Numbered from the stretch's first letter, positions 32,282 through 40,958 are shown. The stretch is DNA of 64,000 bases from Comamonas terrigena NBRC 13299 (GCF_006740045.1 NZ_AP019749.1:1321001-1385000); one strand, 5' to 3'. Notes: a model not told the origin generated them from the sequence alone. Translations and numbers: made by a program.

Positions 32282-32953
32282 TCAGACCATGGACGGCGGG
32301 GCGCCGGCGGCTGCGATATAGCGCAGCGCACGGACAAAGGCCTCGGGCGCCTGGTTGCCGCGCAGCAGCTGGCGGTGGTTGAAAATGAAGGTGGGGACGG
32401 TCTGTATGCCCATTCCCCGGTAGAAGGACTGGGCTTCGCGCACGGCCTGGATGTCGTCGCCCGCCGCCAGATAAGCCAGTGCAGCCTCGCGGCTCAGGCC
32501 TGCGGCCACGGCGGCATCGGCCAGCACCTGGTGGTCGGCAATGTTCGCCCCCTGTCCGAAGTAGCCGTGCACCAGCTGCTGCGCCAGCACCAGCTGGTGG
32601 TCCTGACCCTGGTTGTCGGCCCATTGCAGCAGCCGGTGGGCGTCCAGCGTGTTGTAGAGCATGCGGGGCTCCTGCGGGCCCATTTCCAGCTGGATCGCCA
32701 GGCCGTGCAGACGAATGTCGGCCCAGCAGGGCTGCAGGGCGGCGCGGGCAGGGCGCTGGTGCTGCTGCAGGTACTGGGCGCGGATTTCCCCGGCGGCTTT
32801 CACGCTGGGGTGCAGCTCCAGCGGTTGCAGGTGCAGCTTCGCCTGGATCTCGCCTTCCAGGCTGCGCAGCGCGTGCAGCAGATTGAACAGGGCAATGGCG
32901 CACCAGGGGCAGGTGGTGTCGCTGACCATATCAATGCGGACGGTGGCGGGCAT
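32282..32953 (-). CDS. DsbA-family (FrnE-like) thiol oxidoreductase
   Basis: A 224-residue thioredoxin-fold protein with an inserted helical domain. It has the active-site CPWC at residues 15-18 and the late cis-Pro segment GIQTVPTFIFNH, both typical of the FrnE subgroup. No signal peptide precedes the fold, so it is cytoplasmic, unlike periplasmic DsbA. The partner is unknown. ATG 32953 (MPATVRIDMVSD) is chosen because the upstream open frame has no family sequence. Confidence 0.9.
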   Translation of the reverse strand: MPATVRIDMVSDTTCPWCAIALFNLLHALRSLEGEIQAKLHLQPLELHPSVKAAGEIRAQYLQQHQRPARAALQPCWADIRLHGLAIQLEMGPQEPRMLYNTLDAHRLLQWADNQGQDHQLVLAQQLVHGYFGQGANIADHQVLADAAVAAGLSREAALAYLAAGDDIQAVREAQSFYRGMGIQTVPTFIFNHRQLLRGNQAPEAFVRALRYIAAAGAPPSMV

Positions 32954-33437
32954 GGCTGCTCCTGTGGGTGCACGCTGCGGGTGTCTAGCTATCTGGTTGG
33001 TAAACCTCATAGCGAATTTGTAAGAGCGTTCTGGCCTTTCGCCCGTAGGCGTGCAACCCAAACACCTATGCGCAGGCAGCGCTATCCAGGCCAACGGCAA
33101 CTGCGTGCATGCCATGAAAATGCAGCGCTTTGACCAGCGTACGCCATGGGACGGGTGCAGTTACCAATCCCCAAAAATACATGCAAGCGGCAATGCGGCA
33201 GCGATGGCAAATAGCTCCGCACCGTGCACACCATGGCGACAGCTTAGGGCTGCATGGGGCTCGTTTGCAAGGCCGCAGCCGGTACGGGGGCGGGAGGGAA
33301 GTTTGTGAGCAAGTGTGAAAGCAGTCGTCTCCCTGCGGCACTGGGGCGTTGAACCAGTAAGGCGCTTACGGCGCGCCACCTGTGCAGGCCGTGCACATCG
33401 CCATGGCCCTGCCGCTTTGCAGACGAGGAGAAATTGC
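32954..33437. other. Long non-coding gap, 484 bases
   Basis: Several short frames exist on both strands but none has a family pattern or ribosome binding site; all look compositional. An AT-richer patch around 32985-33020 could hold the promoter of the DsbA-family gene. No convincing hairpin with a T-run and no RNA gene were recognised. Confidence 0.5.
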
Positions 33438-34019
33438 ATGCACACCATTTCACGTTGGGGCCGTCTGGCCATGGCAGCCGCTGTGGCCGCCGCACTGACA
33501 GCCTGCGCGGCCTACCCCCAGGGCGGCTATAACCAAGGTGGCTACGCCAGCCAGGGCGGCTACAACCAGCCGGTCACCAGCTACCCGGTGCAAAGCGGCA
33601 ACTATGGCAGCACCTACGGCAACACGTATGGCGGCGGCTACAACCAGCAAGGCCAGTACAACCAACAAGGCCAGTACGTCCAGCAGGGGCGGGTGCTGAA
33701 TGTGGAAACCGTGCGCGTGCAGGACGGCAGCGGCATTGGCGCCGGTGGTGCCATCGTCGGCGGTGTGTTGGGTGGTGTACTGGGCCACCAGGTGGGCGGC
33801 GGCCGTGGCAAGGACCTGGCCACCATCGCCGGCGTGGTGGGCGGCGCACTGGCAGGCAATGCCGTGCAGAACAATATGGGCGGCGGCAGTGTGCGCGATA
33901 TCTACCGTGTCAGCGTGCAGATGCCCGATGGCAGCGTGCGGGCGTTTGACTACCAGAATGCCCCGGGCTTCCGTCCCGGCGACCATGTGCGGGTGGACGG
34001 CAACCAGATCTACCGCTGA
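33438..34019 (+). CDS. Glycine-zipper outer-membrane lipoprotein
   Basis: A 193-residue protein with a lipoprotein signal whose lipobox is LTAC (Cys23). Residues 26-84 are a Gly/Tyr/Gln-rich low-complexity stretch with repeated GGYNQ and QGQYNQ units. Residues about 98-145 form a glycine-zipper 2TM domain (GAGGAIVGGVLGGVLGHQVG) as in SlyB/Pcp-like proteins, followed by a small beta domain. ATG 33438 follows GAGGAGA. It probably anchors in the outer membrane; the role is unknown. Confidence 0.87.
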   Translation: MHTISRWGRLAMAAAVAAALTACAAYPQGGYNQGGYASQGGYNQPVTSYPVQSGNYGSTYGNTYGGGYNQQGQYNQQGQYVQQGRVLNVETVRVQDGSGIGAGGAIVGGVLGGVLGHQVGGGRGKDLATIAGVVGGALAGNAVQNNMGGGSVRDIYRVSVQMPDGSVRAFDYQNAPGFRPGDHVRVDGNQIYR

Positions 34020-34049
34020 ACCACCGCGCTGCCGCTGCAGCATGCATCC

Positions 34050-34073
34050 AAAGGGCCTGCGGGCCCTTTTTCT
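34050..34073 (+). terminator. Terminator after the glycine-zipper gene
   Basis: AAGGGCC / GGCCCTT stem with a 4-base loop followed by TTTTCT. It lies between convergent genes. Confidence 0.75.
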
Positions 34074-34167
34074 ATGGGCGCGGTGTGCGCCAGACTCCAA
34101 CGTATCCGTGTTGTGCGCAGGGCCATGGACAGGAGCCGAGAACCGCGGGGTGGGCCTGCCGGGGGGC

Positions 34168-35607
34168 TCAGGCCGCCGGCGCAGCCGGCAGGCACAGGCG
34201 CATCTGCAAACCCCCCAGCGGCGAGGGGTGGGCCTCGATGCTGCCACCGTAGGTGTGGGCCAGCTCACGCACGATGTCCAGCCCCAGGCCGGTGCCGGGG
34301 CGCTGTTCATCCAGCCGCTCTCCGCGGCCGAAGATGCGGTTGCGCTGGGCTGGGTCCGGAATGCCGGGGCCGTCATCGTCCACCAGCAGGCACAGCTGCC
34401 CGCCTTGGCCCGGGGGCCCTGGCAGGGCCTGCACCGACAGTTCCACCCGGCTGCTCGCCCACTTGCCGGCGTTGTCCAGCAGGTTGCCCAGCATTTCAAA
34501 AAAGTCCTGTTCCTCCCCCCGAAAGGCGAGTGGCTCCAGTTGCTGCACATCGCTTGCTAGATGGAAGTGCACCTCCCGGCCGGCATGCAGGCGCCGCATG
34601 GTGCGCAGCAGCGCCTGCAGCGGCTCCAGCACCGGGGTGCGCAGGCCCGTGGCGCGGATGGCCGTGGCGGCGCGCGCGCGGGCCAGGTGGTGGTCGACCT
34701 GGCGGGAGGCAGAGCTGACCTGTTCACGCACCAACTGGCCCAGCGGGGTGGCATCGTGCGCGGCGGCGTTGCCCAGAATGTTCAGCGGTGTGTGCACGGC
34801 ATGGGCCAGATTGCCGGCCTGTGTGCGGGCGCGCTGCACGATGTCGGCATTGGCGGCAAGCACATGGTTGAATTCGGCGACCAAGGGTTGCAGCTCATGC
34901 GGCACCGGGCCTTGCAGCTGCGCCGTCTGGCCGGCCCGCACGGATGCCAGTTGCTGGCGCAGGCGTTGCAGCGGGCGCAGTGCCAGGTGCAGTTGCACGG
35001 CCACGGCCAGCAGCAGCCCCACGGCCAGCAGGCCCAGCGCGACCAGCAGCATGGTGGTGAAGCGCTGCAGCGGCTCGGCCAGCAGGGCCTGGTCGGCGGC
35101 CACGGTCAGCCGCAGCAACGGGGCGTCGGCATCCGGCAGCTGCAGCGGGCGGCTGACCGCCAGTAGCGCATGGCCTTGTGCGTCCTGCAGATCCAGCACG
35201 GCATGGCCCAGGCGGCGGGTGCCGGGAAAGCCAGGGTCGGCCGGCAGTGGCAGAGCCTGGTCCCACAGCGAGCGTGAGCGTGCCACCGTGTGGAACTGGC
35301 CCTCACTGGGCGCCCAGGTGTCGACCTGCCAGTACAGCCCGGACAGCGGGGTGTCCAGGCGCACATCGTCCGTCATGGCGGTGACGCGCACCTCATGCCC
35401 CTGCATGTTGACGGCGGCACTGAGCTGGTTGAGCTGGCGCACCAGCTGGTCCTGCAACTGCTGGTGCACATGTTCCTGGAACAGGCCGCGCAGCCCCCAG
35501 CCGGCCACGGCCACGGCCAGCACCAGCCATACCAGCGTGCCCAGCAGCAGCCGCAGACGCAGCGATCCGTGCTGCAGCCAGCGCAGCGCGGCGTGGGCGG
35601 CATTCAT
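34168..35607 (-). CDS. Sensor histidine kinase, PhoQ/QseC-like
   Basis: Membrane sensor kinase of 479 residues. The first membrane helix is at about 18-41, a periplasmic sensor of about 140 residues follows, and the second helix is at about 185-207, then HAMP. The H-box NLAHAVHTPLNIL places the phospho-acceptor at His269, with His replacing the usual Lys before TP. The ATPase domain has NLLDNAGKW, DDGPGIP and GTGLGLDIV. The start overlaps the stop of its response regulator by four bases, so the pair is translationally coupled. Confidence 0.93.
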   Translation of the reverse strand: MNAAHAALRWLQHGSLRLRLLLGTLVWLVLAVAVAGWGLRGLFQEHVHQQLQDQLVRQLNQLSAAVNMQGHEVRVTAMTDDVRLDTPLSGLYWQVDTWAPSEGQFHTVARSRSLWDQALPLPADPGFPGTRRLGHAVLDLQDAQGHALLAVSRPLQLPDADAPLLRLTVAADQALLAEPLQRFTTMLLVALGLLAVGLLLAVAVQLHLALRPLQRLRQQLASVRAGQTAQLQGPVPHELQPLVAEFNHVLAANADIVQRARTQAGNLAHAVHTPLNILGNAAAHDATPLGQLVREQVSSASRQVDHHLARARAATAIRATGLRTPVLEPLQALLRTMRRLHAGREVHFHLASDVQQLEPLAFRGEEQDFFEMLGNLLDNAGKWASSRVELSVQALPGPPGQGGQLCLLVDDDGPGIPDPAQRNRIFGRGERLDEQRPGTGLGLDIVRELAHTYGGSIEAHPSPLGGLQMRLCLPAAPAA

Positions 35608-36281
35608 GGCAGGCTTTCTGCCGGGGCGGGCACCAGGCGGTAGCCCAGGCCGCGCACGGTTTCAATGCTGCCTGCGGGCAGCTTCTTGCGCAGCCGGCCC
35701 ACAAAGACTTCGATGGTGTTGGAGTCGCGCTCGCTGTCCTGCGGATACAGGTGTTCGGACAGCTCGGTGCGCGAGAGCACTTCGCCCACGCGCTGCATCA
35801 GCAACGCCAGGATCTTGAACTCGTGGCTGGTCAGCACCAGCGGCAGCCCATCCACGGCCACGGTGGCCTGGCGCGTGTCCAGCAGGATGCTGCCGCACTG
35901 CCATTGGGCGCTGCTGTGGGGCGAAAGCCGGCGCAGCAGGGCGCGCAGGCGGGCCAGCAGTTCTTCCATGTGGAAAGGCTTGGCCAGGTAATCGTCGGCC
36001 CCGGCGTCCATGCCCATCACTTTTTCATGCCAGGCACTGCGGGCGGTCAGGATCAGCACCGGCATGCCGCGCCCGCAGGCGCGCCAGTGGCGCAGCACGG
36101 TCAGTCCGTCCACCACGGGCAGACCCAGGTCCAGGACCACCGCATCAAATGTCTCTTCCTGACCCAGATACCGCGCGGTGCTGCCGTCGGCTGCGGTTTC
36201 CACGGTGTGACCGGCAGCGGCAATGGCGTCGCGCAGCTGGGTCTGCAAAGTGGGTTCGTCTTCCACCACCAGGATGCGCAT
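35604..36281 (-). CDS. OmpR-family response regulator
   Basis: A 225-residue regulator with a receiver domain (acidic pocket VEDEP, phospho-Asp51 in VLDLGLPVVDG, Lys101 in LAKPFH) and a winged-helix DNA-binding domain (LTSHEFKILALLM, SNTIEVFVGRLRKKL, RGLGYRLV). It resembles PhoP/QseB. It is located between the PepSY gene (one-base overlap, TGATG) and the kinase (four-base overlap), so the three form one operon. OmpR-family regulators bind direct repeats with 10-11 bp periodicity; such a repeat lies upstream at 36697-36713. Confidence 0.95.
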   Translation of the reverse strand: MRILVVEDEPTLQTQLRDAIAAAGHTVETAADGSTARYLGQEETFDAVVLDLGLPVVDGLTVLRHWRACGRGMPVLILTARSAWHEKVMGMDAGADDYLAKPFHMEELLARLRALLRRLSPHSSAQWQCGSILLDTRQATVAVDGLPLVLTSHEFKILALLMQRVGEVLSRTELSEHLYPQDSERDSNTIEVFVGRLRKKLPAGSIETVRGLGYRLVPAPAESLP

Positions 36282-36649
36282 CAGTCACGTCCTTTCTGGC
36301 GCACGCTCAGCACCTTGCCGTTCACCGCGTTGATCTTGACCTTGAGCACCCGGCCGTCGGCCTGCAGCACGCGCAGTTCGTAGAGGAAGCGGCCGTCGTC
36401 GTGCTCGAACTCCACCTTGATGACCTGGCCCTTGTACTCGCGCTCCACCTGGTCCAGCACGGTGCGCAGCGGCAGCACCTTGCCCTGCTGCAGCGCCTGG
36501 CGGGCCAGCTCATGGTCGCTTTCATCCGACTGTGCGGAGGGCGCCTGCAAGGCGATGGCCCCCCATAGCACCGCCACGCATGCGGCCGCCCCCAGCACGG
36601 GCAGGGCGCGCAGGCGGGGCAGGTGAAAGCGGGGACGGGGCAGTGGCAT
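36281..36649 (-). CDS. PepSY-domain protein, first gene of the two-component operon
   Basis: A 122-residue protein with an N-terminal signal anchor (about residues 15-35). A periplasmic PepSY domain follows (QGKVLPLRTVLDQVEREY, IKVEFEHDDGRFLYELRVL, GRVLKVKINAVNGKVL). PepSY domains are thought to inhibit or sense periplasmic partners. ATG 36649 is chosen; the open frame extends far upstream without family sequence. Its coupling to the regulator gene suggests it modulates the kinase or is a sensor accessory. Confidence 0.88.
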   Translation of the reverse strand: MPLPRPRFHLPRLRALPVLGAAACVAVLWGAIALQAPSAQSDESDHELARQALQQGKVLPLRTVLDQVEREYKGQVIKVEFEHDDGRFLYELRVLQADGRVLKVKINAVNGKVLSVRQKGRD

Positions 36650-36696
36650 GGCAGGGGCTCCAGAGCGGCAAGGCCTTTCCTTATACCGAAACGCCA

Positions 36697-36713
36697 ATGA
36701 ACCGCAGATGAAC
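36697..36713. promoter_or_regulatory. Direct repeat, candidate OmpR-family operator
   Basis: ATGAAC occurs at 36697-36702 and again at 36708-36713, an 11-base period matching one helical turn, the classical spacing for tandem OmpR/PhoP-type subunits. It lies in the 153-base gap between the divergent PepSY genes. It could serve both directions under control of the adjacent response regulator. The repeat is seen directly; the binding protein is inference. Confidence 0.55.
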
Positions 36714-36802
36714 GGCGCCTTCAGCTTCGGTTCACGGGCGCTGGAAAACACTGCAGCCATGTCAGCACGGTGCTGGCAGTTTCTTCTTTCAGGAGTTTGC
36801 AC

Positions 36803-37159
36803 ATGATGGCTATTACCCGTTCTTCTCTGTCCGTGCTGCGCAAGGCGGCGGCACCCGCATCCGCGCTGGCGCTGGCCGCCGTGCTGGGTGGCACGGCCAT
36901 GGCGCAAGGTACCCCCGCGGCCACACCGGCTGCGGCCCCCGGGCTGGCGACCATGGCCGCATCCGCAGGCCATGCCCCGGTACTGACCATCCGCCAGGTC
37001 TATGACCGCCTGGAAACCGCGGGCTACCGCGATCTGCGCGAAATCGAATGGGATGACTACCACTACGACGTCAAAGGCCGCAATGCGCAAGGCGCGCGTG
37101 TGAAGCTGGAAGTGGATGGGCAGACCGGCGCCGTGCTGCGCAGCCGCATCAAGCACTGA
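36803..37159 (+). CDS. Secreted PepSY-domain protein
   Basis: A 118-residue periplasmic protein with a signal peptide ending near TAMAQG. One PepSY-like unit follows (LTIRQVYDRLETAGYRDLREIEWD, YDVKGRNAQGARVKLEV, GAVLRS). ATG 36803 has AGGAG seven bases upstream; the second ATG at 36806 is equally close. It is divergent from the PepSY-regulator-kinase operon and followed after 73 bases by the ferric-reductase-like gene. Confidence 0.88.
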   Translation: MMAITRSSLSVLRKAAAPASALALAAVLGGTAMAQGTPAATPAAAPGLATMAASAGHAPVLTIRQVYDRLETAGYRDLREIEWDDYHYDVKGRNAQGARVKLEVDGQTGAVLRSRIKH

Positions 37160-37232
37160 ACGACGGAATGCGCGAGGGGGCTGTGGCTCCCGCCTGTCGA
37201 ACCGAGGGTGTAGGTCAGAACAAGGAAGTGGT

Positions 37233-38657
37233 ATGCGTGTACGCGGCATATGGGCCGCCTGGGCGGCGGTGTTGACCGCAGCCTGGATGCTGGCCCTGTG
37301 GGCCGAGCAAGGCCAGGGGCTGGTGGCGGGGGCGAATGGCGAGAGCGTGCAGTGGGCCTGGCTGCTGCGGCGGGATCTGTTGCTGCTGACCGGGGTGTGG
37401 AGCCTGGGCATGCTCTCGCTGACTATGTGGCTGGCATTGCGCCAGCCTTGGATGGAGCGCCCCCTGGGCGGCATGGACCAGGTGTACCGCCTGCACAAAT
37501 GGCTGGGCACTACGGCCGCCGTGGCTGCTGTGATGCATTGGATCGCCAAGGAGTCGAGCGCCTGGATCAAGACAGTGTGGGGCACGGCCGGGCGCCCAGC
37601 GCGCGATGCCATGCTGCCCTGGCTGGCCGAGGGACGCAGCTGGGCCAAGGACCTGGGGGAATGGGCTTTTTATGCCTTGCTGCTGCTGGTGGCGCTCACG
37701 CTGTGGCGCCGCCTGCTGCCTTACAAGCCCTGGCGCTGGCTGCACCGCGTGATGCCGGTGCTGTATGGGGCGCTGGTCTTTCACAGCCTGGTGCTGCTGC
37801 CGCAGGCGTACTGGCAGCAGCCCGTGGGGTGGTTGATGGGGGCGCTGATGGTGCTGGGCAGTGCGGCCGCGCTGTGGGCGCTGGCTGGCCGGATCGGGCG
37901 TGCCCGCCGCTATGCGGCGCAGGTGCATGCAGTGCAACTGCTGGGGACGCGGCCAGCACAGGATCCGCTGGAGGTGCTGTGTGCTCTGCCTGCCCATTGG
38001 CCGGGGCACCGCGCCGGGCAATTTGTCTTTGTGCGCTGGGATGCCTGGGAAGGGGCCCACCCTTTCACTGTGGCCAGTGCGCCGGGGGCATGCGGGCAGA
38101 CGGCCGATGGGCGGACGTTGTTGCGGCTGGTGATCAAGCCGCTGGGAGACTACACCGCCCAGCTGCACCGCAGGCTGCACGCTGGACAGGCCATGCAGAT
38201 CGAAGGACCGTATGGGCGGTTCGATGGCCGTGCACCGCATGCCGATGGGCAGGCGGTCCCCGTGCAAGTCTGGGTGGCGGCCGGTGTGGGCATCACCCCG
38301 TTTCTGGCGTGGCTGGAGGCGCGGCAGCCGGGCTCCATGCCCCACGCCGAGGCGCCGGGCGACGGCCTGTCTGCGGCCCATCTGCACTACTGCACCCGCG
38401 ATGCCGCGACCGATAGGCTGCTGCCCCGTGTGCAGAACCTGTGCGCCGAGGCCTGTCCGCCGATGGGCCTGACCGTGCACGATGCCGCCCAGGGCCAGTG
38501 GCTGCGCCCCCAGGATCTGGAGCACCATGGCCCCGAACTGGACCTGTGGGTCTGCGGCCCCCAAAGCCTGGGCGATGCCTTGCAGCAAGGTGCCCAGGCG
38601 GTACGGGCCCAGGGTGGACGCTGGCGGCTGCACCGCGAGGCATTCGGGATGCGGTAG
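37233..38657 (+). CDS. Ferric-reductase-like flavocytochrome
   Basis: Integral membrane oxidoreductase of 474 residues from ATG 37233 (AAGGAAG upstream). The first half has about six helices of the ferric reductase-like transmembrane domain, with haem-ligand His candidates in YRLHKWLG, AVMHWIAK, WLHRVMP and LVFHSLVLL. The second half is a ferredoxin-NADP reductase-like module: HPFTVASAP for FAD, AAGVGITPFLAWLE for nucleotide and LWVCGPQSLGDAL. It should pass electrons from NAD(P)H across the membrane; the acceptor may be ferric iron or a periplasmic protein. It is probably co-transcribed with the PepSY gene before it. Confidence 0.9.
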   Translation: MRVRGIWAAWAAVLTAAWMLALWAEQGQGLVAGANGESVQWAWLLRRDLLLLTGVWSLGMLSLTMWLALRQPWMERPLGGMDQVYRLHKWLGTTAAVAAVMHWIAKESSAWIKTVWGTAGRPARDAMLPWLAEGRSWAKDLGEWAFYALLLLVALTLWRRLLPYKPWRWLHRVMPVLYGALVFHSLVLLPQAYWQQPVGWLMGALMVLGSAAALWALAGRIGRARRYAAQVHAVQLLGTRPAQDPLEVLCALPAHWPGHRAGQFVFVRWDAWEGAHPFTVASAPGACGQTADGRTLLRLVIKPLGDYTAQLHRRLHAGQAMQIEGPYGRFDGRAPHADGQAVPVQVWVAAGVGITPFLAWLEARQPGSMPHAEAPGDGLSAAHLHYCTRDAATDRLLPRVQNLCAEACPPMGLTVHDAAQGQWLRPQDLEHHGPELDLWVCGPQSLGDALQQGAQAVRAQGGRWRLHREAFGMR

Positions 38658-38712
38658 TCCCCGCGCAGGCGTGCAGCAGCAAGCGCCTGCTGTACCGCCC
38701 GCGCGACCCCAC

Positions 38713-38743
38713 AAAAAAGGCAGCCCGCAGGCTGCCTTTTTTT
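38713..38743. terminator. Bidirectional terminator
   Basis: AAGGCAGCC / GGCTGCCTT stem with T-runs on both strands (T7 on plus, T6 on minus), between convergent genes ending at 38657 and 38770. Confidence 0.9.
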
Positions 38744-38769
38744 ATTGGGGAGAGGGGTGCAGGCCTGTG

Positions 38770-39294
38770 TCAGTGCAGCAGGTCGTTGCCCGGTGCCTGG
38801 GGCTGCACGCGGAAAAAGCCGGTGCCGGCGCTGCCGCGGCCGATTTCCTCTTCCGTGGCTTCGCGCACGGCTTCCACCTTCAGGTGTATACGCAGCGCAA
38901 TACCGGCCAGCGGGTGGTTGCCGTCCAGCACCACATGCTCGGGGTAGATGTCGGTCACGGTGTAGAGCGCGTCCTTGGGGGCCGTGGGGTTGCAGCCTTC
39001 GGGCAGGGCGCTGCCTTCAAAGGTCATGCCTTCTTCCAGCTCGGCCGGGAACAGCGTGCGCGGCTCCAGGAAGATCAGTTTGTCGATGTAGTCGCCAAAC
39101 GCGTCTTCGGGCTCCAGGTGCAGGTCCAGCGTGGCACCCACCTGGTGGCCTTGCAGGGCTTCCTCAATGCGCTTGAGCAGGTCGTCGCCGCCCAGCAGAA
39201 ATTCCACCGGCTCGTCCAGCACATCCAGCTCATCGCCCAAGGTGTCTTTGAGCACCCAGGTCAGCGCGACCACGCATTGTTCGGTGATTTCCAT
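38770..39294 (-). CDS. SlyD-type FKBP peptidyl-prolyl isomerase
   Basis: A 174-residue FKBP with the IF (insert-in-flap) chaperone domain: N-terminal MEITEQCVVALTWVLKDT, then LGGDDLLKRIEEAL, the FKBP/IF segment DAFGDYIDKL and late VVLDGNHPLAGIALRIHLKV. It lacks the His/Cys-rich metal-binding tail of E. coli SlyD, ending GNDLLH, so a nickel-delivery role is unlikely. ATG 39294 is chosen over a much longer open frame without family sequence. Confidence 0.9.
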   Translation of the reverse strand: MEITEQCVVALTWVLKDTLGDELDVLDEPVEFLLGGDDLLKRIEEALQGHQVGATLDLHLEPEDAFGDYIDKLIFLEPRTLFPAELEEGMTFEGSALPEGCNPTAPKDALYTVTDIYPEHVVLDGNHPLAGIALRIHLKVEAVREATEEEIGRGSAGTGFFRVQPQAPGNDLLH

Positions 39295-39599
39295 ATCGAA
39301 GCTTTCTTGGCAAGGGGCGTGGGCCTGGCCAGAGGGGGCCACCCAGCGCGGAAGGCCGAAATTGTACCGGCCACCGGCTTTCCTGTCGGCACGTGTGGGT
39401 GCCGCTGCCGCGGCGCCCGCATGCTGGCCACTGTCGGCTGCGCCATGCACACGGTTTTGCGCCGCAGCAAAGCCTGGCATTGGGCCCCATGGGACAATGC
39501 GCCTCACGGTGGACCGCCTGTGCATGCTGCGCGCGGCCCGCAAACACCTTCCCTTTTTCTACCGATGCGGCCCCTGGTGGCGCCGCTGTCTGCATCGCC
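39295..39599. other. Divergent intergenic region, 305 bases
   Basis: The gap lies between the SlyD-type isomerase and the JmjC-type oxygenase, read divergently. The open frames crossing it are upstream extensions of these two genes. I see no clear promoter hexamers, palindrome or RNA. Confidence 0.45.
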
Positions 39600-40727
39600 A
39601 TGGACATCCAATCCCCGCTCCAGCTGCTCGGCGGCATCTCGCCCGAGAAATTCATGCGCACCTACTGGCACAAGAAGCCGCTGCTGATTCGCCAGGCGAT
39701 CCCCGGCTTCAAGCCGCTGCTCAACCGTGCGCAGCTGCTGGCGCTGGCCGGTGAAGAGGGCGTGGAAGCGCGCCTGATCGAGCAACTGGGCGAAGGCCAG
39801 TGGAAGCTGTCGCATGGCCCCTTCCCGCGCCGCAAGCTGCCGTCGCTGGCCAAGCCCGGCTGGACGGCGCTGGTGCAAGGCGTGGACCTGCACAACGAAG
39901 CGGCGCACCAGTTGCTGCAGCAGTTCCGCTTTGTGCCCGACGCGCGCATGGACGATCTGATGATCAGCTTTGCCACCGACCAGGGTGGCGTGGGCCCGCA
40001 TTTCGACAACTACGACGTGTTCCTGCTGCAGGCCCACGGCAAGCGCCGCTGGCGCATCGGACGCCAGAAGGACTTCACGCTGCAGGAAGGCGTGCCGCTG
40101 AAGATCCTGACCAACTTCGAGCCCGAAGAGGAATGGGTGCTTGAGCCCGGCGACATGCTGTACCTGCCGCCCAAGTGGGCGCACGACGGCATTGCCGAAG
40201 GCGAGTGCATGACGTATTCGGTGGGCTTCCGTTCGCCCAAACAGGACGAGATGGCGCGCGAGCTCTTTTTGCGCATGTCCGATGCCCCGGATGAGGCGCC
40301 CAAGGATGTGGTCTACAAGGATCCCAAGCAGCCTGCCGTGGCCAAGCCGGGCGAAATTCCTGCCGACCTGTACGACTTTGCCCGGGAAGCGCTGAAAAAA
40401 GCCCTGGCCGAGCCGCTGGCGCTGGAGCGTGCCCTGGGCGAGTACATGAGCGACCCCAAGCCGGGCGTGTGGTTCGAGCCGGCCGAGGACTTCGGCATGA
40501 TCGAAGGCGTGGAACTGAACCGCCGCACCCGCATGCTGTACGACGCCAAGCACATCTTCATCAACGGCGAAAGCTACCTGGCCGGCGGCAAGGATGCCAA
40601 GCTGATGCAGCAACTGGCCGATAACCGCCGCCTGTCGGTGCGCGAGGTGCAGCAGTTCAGCGACGATGCGCTGGAGTTGCTGTCCAGCTGGGTGGATGCC
40701 GGCTGGGCGCAGAGCGTACCGGCGTGA
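39600..40727 (+). CDS. roxA: JmjC/cupin-type ribosomal oxygenase (YcfD/RoxA-like)
   Basis: 2-Oxoglutarate/Fe(II)-dependent hydroxylase of 375 residues. By family it hydroxylates an arginine of ribosomal protein L16. The iron ligands are visible as HxD (His134, Asp136 in VGPHFDNYDVF) and His195 (PPKWAHDG). The C-terminal winged-helix-like region (VEGVELNRRTRMLYD type) also fits YcfD. The length matches E. coli YcfD. ATG 39600 starts MDIQSPLQLLGGISPEKFM. Confidence 0.88.
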   Translation: MDIQSPLQLLGGISPEKFMRTYWHKKPLLIRQAIPGFKPLLNRAQLLALAGEEGVEARLIEQLGEGQWKLSHGPFPRRKLPSLAKPGWTALVQGVDLHNEAAHQLLQQFRFVPDARMDDLMISFATDQGGVGPHFDNYDVFLLQAHGKRRWRIGRQKDFTLQEGVPLKILTNFEPEEEWVLEPGDMLYLPPKWAHDGIAEGECMTYSVGFRSPKQDEMARELFLRMSDAPDEAPKDVVYKDPKQPAVAKPGEIPADLYDFAREALKKALAEPLALERALGEYMSDPKPGVWFEPAEDFGMIEGVELNRRTRMLYDAKHIFINGESYLAGGKDAKLMQQLADNRRLSVREVQQFSDDALELLSSWVDAGWAQSVPA

Positions 40728-40890
40728 CCACGGCCCTGGCACCGCTCGGTACACCCTGGTGGTGTGGAGCGTGCGGGGCGCGCAGGGGTGAGGCCTGCGG
40801 ATGCGCAAGCCATCCCGGCGGCCTGGGTGTCGTGGATGGGGGGAATGTCCTGTACTTCACGGCAAGGCAGTGCAGCTGGTAATGGAAATA

Positions 40891-40914
40891 AAGGCTCCCT
40901 CGGGAGCCTTTTTT
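40891..40914. terminator. Bidirectional terminator
   Basis: AAGGCTCC / GGAGCCTT stem with loop CTCG and T6 on the plus strand, between convergent genes ending at 40727 and 40959. The remaining bases of that gap carry nothing I recognise. Confidence 0.85.
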
Positions 40915-40958
40915 GTTGCCAGGTCACGCGCTTCGGAGCGGGACAGGTGCCAGGTGAA

